Shown here: one piece after another, positions 53,563 through 63,410 of the stretch | Layout: every line of letters starts with the position of its first letter | Numbering within the stretch: the stretch's first letter is position 1 | Source of the DNA: Calliopsis andreniformis | Lineage: Eukaryota > Arthropoda > Insecta > Hymenoptera > Andrenidae | NCBI RefSeq assembly: GCF_051401765.1 | Contig: NW_027480595.1 | Span: 248,001 to 312,000, forward strand | Direction: 5' to 3' | DNA length: 64,000 nt | Program-made: the position numbers and the translations under genes | Notes under the pieces: generated by a model | What the model saw: only the letters and a program-made list of their open reading frames with translations | What the model was told of the DNA's origin: nothing | Databases searched by the model: none

Positions 53563-53981
53563 GAAGATTGAGGATTCAGGATTGAGGATTCAGAATTGAG
53601 GTTTGAGGACTGAGGATTGAGGATTGAGGATTGAAGATTGAGTATTGAGGATTGAAGATTGAGGATTGAGGACTGACAATTGAGGATTGAGGATGAGGGC
53701 AGAGGGTTGAGGATTGAGGTTTAAGGACTGAGGACTGAGGATTGAGGATTGAGAATTGAGGATTGAGGATTGAGGATTGAAGATTGAGGATTGGGTATTG
53801 AGGATTGAAGAATGAGGATTGAGGATTGAGGATTGAGGATTAAAGATTGAGTATTGAGGATTGAAGATTGAGGATTGTGGATTGAAGATTGAGTATTGAG
53901 GATTGAAGATTGACGATTGAGGATTGTTGATTGGAGATTGAGTATTGAACATTGAGGACTGAGTGTTGAGGGTTCAGTGAT

Positions 53982-54107
53982 GAGAATTGATGTTTGTGGA
54001 TAGAGATTTGAAGATTGCAGATTGAGTATTGTGTATTGAAAACTGTGAATTGAGGATATTCTATTGAGGATTGAGGATTGTCACCTGATTGTTGAGGACT
54101 GAGGGCT
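53982..54107 (+). repeat. Landmark A
   Basis: D1 counterpart of 30,980 and the last landmark before D1 ends. Confidence 0.9.
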
Positions 54108-54491
54108 GAAGATTGAGGATTCAGGATTGAGGATTCAGAATTGAGGTTTGAGGACTGAGGATTGAGGATTGAGGATTGAAGATTGAGTATTGAGGATTGA
54201 AGACTGAGGATTGAGGACTGAGAATTCAGGATTGAGGATGAGGGCAGAGGGTTGAGTATTGAGGTTTAAGGACTGAGGACTGAGGATTGAGGATTGAGAA
54301 TTGAGGATTGAGGATTGAGGAATGAAGACTGAGGATTGGGTATTGAGGATTGAAGAATGAGGATTGAGGATTGAGGATTGAGGATAGAGGATTGAAGATT
54401 GAGTATTGAGGATTGAAGATTGACGATTGAGGATTGTGGATAGAAGATTGAGTATTGAACATTGAGGACTGAGTGTTGAGGGTTCAGTGAT

Positions 54492-54617
54492 GAGAATTGA
54501 TGTTTGTGGATAGAGGTTTGAAGATTGCAGATTGAGTATTGAGTATTGAAAGCTGTGAATTGAGGATATTCTATTGAGGATTGAGGATTGTCAACTGATT
54601 GTTGAGGACTGAGGGCT
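54492..54617 (+). repeat. Landmark A
   Basis: Follows the previous copy by 510 bp. It resembles 22,043 (GAAAGCT, GTCAACT), except unit 4 is GAGGTTT. Confidence 0.9.
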
Positions 54618-55288
54618 GACGATTGAGGATTCAGGATTGAGGATTCAGAATTGAGGTTTGAGGACTGAGGATTGAGGATTGAGGATTGAGGATTGAGGAT
54701 TGAGGATTGAGGATTGAAGACTGAGGATCGGGTATTGATGATTGAACATTGAGGATTGAGGATTGAGGATTGAGGATTGAGGATTGAGGATTGAAGGTTG
54801 AATATTGATGAAAGAAGATTGAGGATTGAGGGTTGAAGGTCGTGGATTGAGGACGAGGACTGAGGGTTGAATATTGATACTTGAGGCCTGAGGATTGAGG
54901 ATTGAGGATTGCGAATCGAGGATTTAGGATTTAAGATTGAGGATTGGGTATTGAGGATTGAAGATTGAGCATTGAGGATAGAGGACAGAGGATTGAGGAT
55001 TGAAGATTGAGTATTGAGGATTGAAGATTGACGATTGAGGATTGAGGATTGAGGATTGAGGATAGAGGATTGAGGATTGAGGATTGAGGATTGAGGATTG
55101 AGGATTGAAGATTGAGAATTGAGGATCGAAGATTGACGTTCGAGGATTGAGAATTGAGGATTGAGTATTGAGGATTGAGGATTGAAGATTGAGTATTGAG
55201 GATTGAAGGTTGAGGATTGTGGATTGAGGATTGAGGATTGAGGATTGAAAATTGGGGATTGGGGACTGAATGTTGAGGGTTGAATGAT

Positions 55289-55414
55289 GAGAATTGATGT
55301 TTGTGGATAGAGATTTGAAGATTGCAGATTGAGTATTGAGTATTGAATACTGTGAATTGATGATATTCTATTGAGGATTGAGGATTGACAACTGATTGTT
55401 GAGGACTGAGGGCT
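55289..55414 (+). repeat. Landmark A
   Basis: Unit 9 is GAATACT; GACAACT form. Confidence 0.9.
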
Positions 55415-56049
55415 GAAGCTTGTGGATTCTGGATTGAGGATTCAAGATTGAGGTTTGAGGTCTGAGGATTGAGGATTGAGGATTGAGGATTGAGGATTGA
55501 GGATTGAAGACTGAGGATTGGGTATTGAGGATTGAACATTGAGGATTGCGTGTTGAGGATTGAGGATTGAGTATTGAGGATTGAAGATTGAATGTTAATG
55601 ATTGATGATTGAGGATTGAGGATTGAGTGTTGTGGATTGAGGACGAGGTCTGAGGGTTGAGTATTGATGTTTGATGTCTGAGGATTGAATATTGAGGATT
55701 AAGGATTGAGGATCGGGGATTGAGGATCTGGGATTGGAGATTGTTTATTGAGGACTGAAGATTGAGGATTGAGGATTGAGGATTGAGAATTGAGAATTGA
55801 GGGTGAGTACTGAGTGTTGAGGATTGATGTTTGAGGAACGAGGATTGAGGATTGAGGATTGAGGACTGAGGATTGACGATTGAGTATTGACGGTTGAAGA
55901 TTGATTACTGAGGATTGAGGATTGAGGATTGAGGATTGAGGATTGAGGATTGAGGATTGAGGATTGAAGATTCAGTATTGACGATTGAAGATTGACAATT
56001 GAGGATTGAGGATTGAACATTGAGGACTGAGCGTTCAGGGTTGAGTGAT

Positions 56050-56175
56050 GAGAATTGATGTTTCTGGATAGAGATTTGAACATTGCAGATTGAGTATTGA
56101 GTATTGAAAACTGTGAATTGAGTATATTCTATTGAGGATTGAGGATTGACAACTGATTGTTGAGGACTGAGGGCT
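56050..56175 (+). repeat. Landmark A
   Basis: Unit 3 is CTGGATA, unit 5 GAACATT and unit 11 GAGTATA; GACAACT form. Confidence 0.9.
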
Positions 56176-56483
56176 GAAGATTGAGGGTTCCGGATTGAGG
56201 ATTCAGAATTGAAATTTGAGGACTGAGCATTGAGGATTGAAGATTGAGTATTGAGGATTGAAGATTGAGAATTGAGGATTGAGGATTGAGGATTGAGGAT
56301 TGAGGACTGAGGATTGACGATTGAGTATTGAAGGTTGAGGATTGATTACTGAGGATTGAGGATTGAGGATTGAGGATTGAGGATTGAGGATTAAGGATTG
56401 AAGATTCAGTATTGACGATTGAAGATTGAGAATTGAGTATTGAGTATTGAACATTGAGGACTGAGCGTTCAGGGTTGAGTGAT

Positions 56484-56609
56484 GAGAATTGATGTTTCTG
56501 GATAGAGATTTGAAGATTGCAGATTGAGTATTGAGTATTGAAATCTGTGGATTGAGGATATTCTATTGGGGATTGAGGATTGACAACTGATTGTTGAGGA
56601 CTGAGGGCT
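56484..56609 (+). repeat. Landmark A
   Basis: 434 bp after the previous copy. Unit 9 is GAAATCT and unit 10 GTGGATT. Confidence 0.9.
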
Positions 56610-57028
56610 GAGGATTGAGGATGCAGGATTGAGGATTCAGAATTGAGATTTGAGGACTGAGGATTGAGGATTGAATATTGAGTATTGAGGATTGAAGATT
56701 AAGGATTGAGGATTGAGGATTGAGGATTGATAATGAGGGCTGAGGTTTGAGGATTGAGGTTTGATGACTGTGGACTGAGGATTGAGGGTTGAGAATTGAG
56801 GATTGAGGATTAAGGAATGAAGATTGAGGATTGGGTATTGAGGATTGAAGAATGAGGATTGAGGATTGAGGATTGAGGATTGAGGATTGAGGATTGAGGA
56901 TTGAGTATTGAGGATTGAGGATTGAAGATTGAGTATTGAGAATTGAAGGTTGAGGAGTGTGGATTGAGGATTGAGGATTGAGGATTGAAAATTGAGGATT
57001 GGGGACTGAGTGTTGAGGGTTGAATGAT

Positions 57029-57154
57029 GAGAATTGATGTTTGTGGATAGAGATTTGAAGATTGCAGATTGAGTATTGAGTATTGAAAACTGTGAATTGA
57101 TGATATTCTATTGAGGATTGAGGATTGACAACTGATTGTTGAGGACTGAGGGCT
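57029..57154 (+). repeat. Landmark A
   Basis: Preceded by GAATGAT, as at 34,131 and 36,898; GACAACT form. Confidence 0.9.
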
Positions 57155-58167
57155 GAAGCTTGAGGATTCTGGATTGAGGATTCAGGATTGAGGTTTGAGG
57201 AGAGAGGACTGAGGATTGAGGATTGAGGATTGAGAATTGAGGATTGAGGATTGAGGATTGAAGATTGAGGATTGGCTGTTGAGGATTGAACATTGAGGAT
57301 TGAGGATTGAGGTTTGAGGATTGAGGATTGAATGTTGAATATTGATGAATGAAGATTGAGGTTTGAGGATTGAGGGTTGTGGATTGAGAACGAGGTCTGA
57401 GGGTTGAGTGTTGATGCCTGAGGTCTGAGGATTGAGGATTGAGGATTGCGAACTGAGGATTGAGGATTGAGGATTGAAGATTGAGGATTGGGTATTGAGG
57501 AATGAAGAATGAGGATTGAAGAATGAAGATTGGGGATTGAGTATTGAGGATTGAGGATTGAATATTGAGTATTGAGGATTGAATATTGAGGATTGAGGAT
57601 TGAGGATTGAAGATTGAGGATTGGGTATTGAGGATTGAAGAATAAGGGTTGAGGATTGAGGATTGAGGATTGAGGATTGAAGATTGACGATCGAGGATTG
57701 AGAATTGAGGATTGAGTATTGAGGATTGAGGATTGAAGATTGAGTATTGAGGATTGAAGGTTGAGGATTGTGGATTGATGATTGAGGATTGAGGATTGAG
57801 GATTGAAGATTGAGGATTGGGTATTGCGGAATGAATATTGAGGATTGAGGATTGAGGTTTCAGGATTGAGGATTGAGGACTGAAGATTAAATATTGATGA
57901 TTGAAGATTGAGGATTGAGGATTGATGGTTGTGGATTGAGGACGAGGACTGAGGGTTCGGTATTGCTGTTTGAAGTCTGAGGATTGAGGGTTGAGGATTG
58001 AGGATTGAAGATTGAGGATTGGGTATTGAGGATTGAAGAATGAGGATTGAGGATTGGGGGTTGAGGATTGAGGATTGAGGACTGAAGGTTCAGTATTGAG
58101 GATTGAAGATTGAGAATTGCGGATTGAGAATTGAACATTGAGGACTGAGTGTTGAGGGTTGAGTGAT

Positions 58168-58293
58168 GAGAATTGATGTTTGTGGATAGAGATTTGAAGA
58201 TTGCAGATTGAGTATTGAGTATTGAAAGCTGTGAATTGCGCATATTCTATTGAGGATTCAGGATTGTCAACTGATTGTTGAGTACTGAGAGCT
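58168..58293 (+). repeat. Landmark A
   Basis: Units 10-11 are GTGAATT GCGCATA, giving two CpGs; ends GAGAGCT. Confidence 0.9.
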
Positions 58294-58795
58294 GAAGATT
58301 GAGGATTCAGGATTGAGGATTCAGAATTGAGGTTTGAGGACTGAGGATTGAGGACTGAAGATTGATTATTGAGGATTGAAGATTGAGGATTGAGGATTGA
58401 GGATTGAGGATTGAGGATTGAGGATGAGAGCTGTGCGTTGAGGATTGAGGATTGAGGATGAGAGCTGTGCGTTGAGGATTGAGGTTTGAGGGCTGAGGAC
58501 TGAGGAATGAGGATTGAAAATTGGGGATTGAGGATTGAGTATTGAAGATTGAGGATTGGGTATTGAGGATTGAAGGATGAGGCTTGAGGATTGAGGATTG
58601 AGGATTGAGGATTGAAGATTGAGTATTGAGGTTTGAAGACTGACGATTGAGGGTAGAGGATTGAGGATTGAGGATTGAGGATTGATGTGTGAGTATTGAG
58701 GACTGAAGATTGCGGTTTGAGGTTTGAGGATTGAGGATTGAGGATTGAGGATTGAAGATTGAGGATTGGGGACTGAGTGTTGAGGGTTGAGTTAT

Positions 58796-58921
58796 GAGGA
58801 TTGATGTTTGTGGATAGATATTTGAAGATTGCAGATTGAGCATTGAGTATTGAAAACTGTGAATTGATGATATTCTATTGAGGATTGAGAATTGACAACT
58901 GATTGTTGAGGACTGAGGGCT
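58796..58921 (+). repeat. Landmark A, GATATTT variant
   Basis: Preceded by GAGTTAT; unit 1 is GAGGATT and unit 15 GACAACT. Confidence 0.88.
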
Positions 58922-59885
58922 GAAGATTGAGGATTCAGGATTGGGAATTCAGAATTGATGATTGAGGACTGAGGACTGAGGGTTGAAGATAGAGTATTGA
59001 GGATTGAAGATTGAGGATTAAGGATTGAGGATTGGGGATTGAGGATCTAGGACTGAAAATTGATTATTGAGGGTTGAAGATTGGGGATTGAGGATTGAGG
59101 ATTGAGAATTGAGAATTGAGGATAAGGACTGAGGGTTGAGGGTTGAGATTTGAGGAATGAGGATTGAGGATTGAGGATTGAAGATTGAGGATTGGGTATT
59201 GAGGATTGAACATTGAGGATTGAGGATTGAGGATCGAGGATTGAGGATTGAGGATTGAAGATTGAATATTGATGATTGTAGATTGAGGATTGAGGATTGA
59301 GTGTTGTGGATTGAGGACGAGGACTGAGGGATGAGTATTGATGTTTGAGGTCTGAGGATTGAGGATTGAGGATTGAGATTTGAGGATTGATGATTGAGGA
59401 TTGAAGATTGAGGATTGGGTATTGAGGATTGAAGAATGAGGACTGAGGATTTAGGATTGAGGATTGAGGATTGAAGATTGAGTATTGAGGACTGAAGATT
59501 GTGGATTGAGTATTGAGGATTGAGGATTGAGGATTGAGGATTGAGGATTGAGGATTGAGGATTGATGATTGAAGGTTGAGGATTGAGCATTGATGATTAA
59601 AGATTGAGTATTGAGGATTGAAGATTGAGGATTGATGATTGAGGATTGAGGATTGAGGATTGAGGATTGAGGATTGAGGATTGAGGATTGTGGATTGAGT
59701 ATTGAAGATTGAGGATTGATGACTGAGGATTGAGGATTGAGGATTGAGGATTGAGTATTGAGGACTGAGGATTGAAGATTGAGGATTGAGGATTGAGGAT
59801 TAAAGATTGAGAATTGAGGACTGAAGGTTGAGGATTGAGGATTGAGGATTGAACATTGAGGACTGAGTGTTGAGGGTTGAGTGAT

Positions 59886-60009
59886 GAGAATTGGTTTGTG
59901 GATAGAGATTTGAAGATTCCAGATTGAGTATTGTGTATAGAAAACTGTGAATTGAGGATATTCTATTGAGGATTTAGGATTGTCACCTGATTGTTGAGGA
60001 CTGAGGGCT
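59886..60009 (+). repeat. Landmark A, 2 bp short
   Basis: Unit 2 is reduced to GGTTT, the one visible within-landmark deletion; unit 6 is CCAGATT. GTCACCT form. Confidence 0.88.
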
Positions 60010-60295
60010 GAAGATTGAGTATTCAGGATTGAGGAATCAGGTTTGAGGTTTGCGTACTGAGGATTGAGGATTGATGATTGAGGATTGAGGATTGAGGATT
60101 GAGGATCGAGGAATGAAGACTGAGGATTGGGTATTGCGGATTGAACATTGAGGATTGAGGATTGAGGATTGAGGATTGAGGATGAGAACTGAGGGTTGAG
60201 GATAGAGGTTTCAGGACTGAGGACTGACGATTGAGGATTGAGAATTGAGGATTGAGAATTGAACATTGAGGACTGAGTGTTGAGGGTTGAGTGAT

Positions 60296-60421
60296 GAGTA
60301 TTGATGTTTGTGGATAGAGATTTGAAGATTGCAGATTGAGTATTGAGTATTGAAAACTGTGAATTGAGTATCTTCTATTGAGGATTGGGGATTGACAACT
60401 GATTGTTGAGGACTTAGGGCT
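60296..60421 (+). repeat. Landmark A
   Basis: Unit 1 is GAGTATT, unit 11 GAGTATC and unit 17 GAGGACT followed by TAGGGCT; GACAACT form. Confidence 0.9.
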
Positions 60422-61064
60422 GAAGATTGAGGGTTCCGGATTGAGGATTCAGAATTGAAATTTGAGGACTGAGCATTGAGGTTTGAAGATTGAGTATTGA
60501 GGATTGAAGATTGAGAATTGAGGATTGAGGATTGAGGATTGAGGATGAGAACTGAGGGTTGAGGATAGAGGTTTGAGGACTGAGGACTGACGATTGAGGA
60601 TTGAGAATTGAGGATTGAGGATTGAGGGTTGAAGATTGAGGATTGGGTATTGAGGATTGAAGAATGAGGATTGAGGATTGAGGATTGAGGATTCAGAATT
60701 GATGTTTGAGGACTGAGGATTGAGGATTGAAGATTGATTATTGAGGCTTGAGGATTGAGAATTGAGGATTGAAGATTGAGGATTGAAGATTGAGGATTGG
60801 GTATTGAGAATTGAGGAATGAGGATTGAGGATTGAGGATTGAGTATTGAGGATTGAAGATTGAGTATTGAGGATTGAAGATTGAGGATTGAGGACTGAGG
60901 ATTGAGGGTTGAGTATTGAGGATTGACGATTGAGGATTAAAGATTGACTAATGAGGATTGAAGATTGAGGATTGTGGATTGAAGGTTGAGTATTGAGGAT
61001 TGAAGATTGAGAATTGAGGATTGAGGATTGAACATTGAGGACTGAGAGTTGAGGGTTGAGTGAT

Positions 61065-61190
61065 GAGAATTGATGTTTGTGGATAGAGATTTGAAGATTG
61101 CAGATTGAGTATTGTGTATTGAAAACTGTGAATTGAGAATCTTCTATTGAGGATTGAGGATTGTCACCTGATTGTTGAGGACTGAGGGCT
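61065..61190 (+). repeat. Landmark A
   Basis: D2 counterpart of 11,761. Confidence 0.92.
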
Positions 61191-62048
61191 GAAGATTGAG
61201 GATTCAGTATTGAGGATACAGAATTGAGGTTTGAGGACTGAGGATTGAGGATGGAGGATCGAAGATTGAGTATCGAGGGTTGAAGATTGAGGATTGAGGA
61301 TTGAGGATGAGGGCTGAGGGTTGAGGATTGAGATTTAAGGACTGAGGACTGAGGATTGAGGATTGAGAATTGAGGATTGAGGATTGAGGATTGAAGATTG
61401 AGGATTTGGTATTAAGGATTGAAGAAAGAGGATTGAGGATTGAGGATTGAGTATTCAGAATTGATGTTTGAGGACTGAGGATTGAGGATTGAAGATTGAT
61501 TATTGAGGATTGAGGATTGAGAATTGAGGATTGAAGATTGAGGATTGAGGATTGAGGATTGAGGATTGAGGATTGAAGATTGAGTATTGAGGATTGAAGA
61601 TTGAGGATTGAGGACTGAGGATTGAGGGTTGAGTATTGAGGATTGAGGATTGAGGATTAAAGATTGACTATAGAGGATTGAAGATTGAGGATTGTGGATT
61701 GAAGATTGAGTATTGAGGATTGAAGATTGAGGATTGAGGATTGAGGATTGAGAATTGAATATGAGGGCTGAGGGTTGAGGATTGAGGTTTGAGGACTGCG
61801 GACTGAGGATTGAGGATTGAGAATTGAGGAATGAGGATTGAGGATTGAGGATTGAAGATTGGGGATTGAGGATTGAGGGTTGCGGATTGAGGACGAGGAC
61901 TGAGGGTTCAGTATTGATGTTTGAGGTCTGAGGATTGAGGATTGAGGATTGACAATTGAGGATTGAAGATTGAGTATTGAGGATTGAAGGTTGAGGATTG
62001 AGGGTTGAGGATTGAAGATTGAGGACTTAGTGTTGAGGGTTGAGTGAT

Positions 62049-62174
62049 GGGAATTGATGTTTGTGGATTGAGATTTGAAGATTGAAGAATGGTGATTGAG
62101 TATTGAAAACTGTGAATTGAGGATATTCTATTGAGGATTGAGTATTCACAATTGATTGTTGAGGACTGAGGGCT
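62049..62174 (+). repeat. Landmark A, GGGAATT variant
   Basis: D2 counterpart of 12,745. Confidence 0.85.
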
Positions 62175-62328
62175 AAAGATTGAGGATTCAGGATTCAGGA
62201 TTCGGGATTGAGGTTTAAGGACAGAGGATTGAGGGTTGAGGATTGAGGATTGAGGATTGACGCTTGAGGATTGAAGGTTGAGGATGGAGGATTGAAACGA
62301 GTGGACTGAGTGTTGAGGATTGAGTGTT

Positions 62329-62482
62329 GAGAATTCATGTTTGAGGATTGAAATTTGATTATTGAATATTGTGGATTGAGTATTGAACCATGAGAATTCA
62401 GGATACTCTATTGAGTATTAGGAATTGAGGATTGATTGTTGAGTATTGAAGATTGGTGGTTGAGGGTTGTGTGTTGAATATT
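62329..62482 (+). repeat. Landmark B, full, GAACCAT subfamily
   Basis: D2 counterpart of 13,025. Confidence 0.9.
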
Positions 62483-63256
62483 GAGGATTGAGGATTGAGG
62501 ATTGAGGATTGAAGATTGAGGATTGAATATTGAGTCTTGATGATTGATGATTGAGGATTGAGGATTGAGTGTTGAGGATTGAGGACGAGGACTGACGGTT
62601 GAGGATTGAGGTTTGAGGTTTGAGGATTGAGGATTGAGGACTGAGGATTGAGGATTGAGGATTGAGCATTGAGGATTGAAGATTGAGGACTGGGGATTGA
62701 GGATTGAAGATTGACGATTGAGGATTGTGGATTGAGGATTGAGGGTTGAGGATTAAAGATTGAATATTGATGAATGAAGATTGAGGATTGAGGATTGAGG
62801 GTTGTGGATTGAGGACGAGGACTGAGTGTTGAGAATTGATGTTTGAGGTCTGAGGATTGAGGATTGAGGATTGAGAATTGTGGATTGAGGATTGAGGATT
62901 GAAGATTGAGGATTGGGTATTGAGGATTGAAGAATGAGGACTGAGGATTTAGGATTGAGGATCGAGGAATGAAGGTTGAGTATTGGGGATTGAAGACTGA
63001 GGATTGAGGATTGTGGATTGAGGTTTGAGGATTGAGTATTCAGGATTGAGGATTGAGGATTGTAGATAGAGGATTGAGGATTGGTGATTAAAGATTGAGT
63101 GTTGAGGATTGAAGATTGAGGATTGATGATTGGGGATTGAGAATTGAAGATGCGGGCTGAGGGTTGAGGATTGAGGATTGAGGATTGACGCTTGAGGATT
63201 GAAGGTTGAGGATGGAGGATTGAAAAGGGTGGACTGAGTGTTGAGGATTGAGTGTT

Positions 63257-63410
63257 GAGAATTGATGTTTGAGGATTGAGATTTGATTATTGAATATTGT
63301 GGATTGAGTATTGAACCATGAGAATTCAGGATACTCTATTGAGTATTAGGAATTGAGGATTGATGGTTGAGTATTGAAGATTGGTGGTTGAGGGTTGTGT
63401 GTTGAATATT
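63257..63410 (+). repeat. Landmark B, full, GAACCAT subfamily
   Basis: D2 counterpart of 13,953. Confidence 0.9.

Larger units (their letters stand above)
41599..54133. repeat. Duplicon D1, copy 2 (about 12.5 kb)
   Basis: Second copy of 18,610-31,130. Relative to copy 1 it has a 14-bp (two-unit) gain, TATTGAAAATTGAG, near 49,140 and loses one A near 52,410, where GGATTGAAGATTG becomes GGATTGAGATTG. It starts abruptly in the tail of a landmark-B module whose landmark is absent, and ends near 54,133, where copy 1 goes on into perfect GAGGATT units but this copy continues with a further landmark-A cluster. The few differences over 12.5 kb imply a recent event, ongoing homogenisation, or an assembly duplication. 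Confidence 0.93.
54134..60673. repeat. Right block related to the central block
   Basis: Contains landmark A at 54,492, 55,289, 56,050, 56,484, 57,029, 58,168, 58,796, 59,886 and 60,296 and no landmark B. The piece around 56,985-57,510 resembles 34,085-34,620. The module beginning GGGTTCCGGATTGAGG near 56,187 and 60,431 also occurs near 40,934. Otherwise simple heptamer variants; no gene is seen. Confidence 0.8.

Noticed and set aside
18610..54133. Dismissing D1 outright as an assembly error
   Set aside because: The copies differ by scattered substitutions and two indels and have different flanks, so a real duplication is at least as likely; only spanning reads can settle it.
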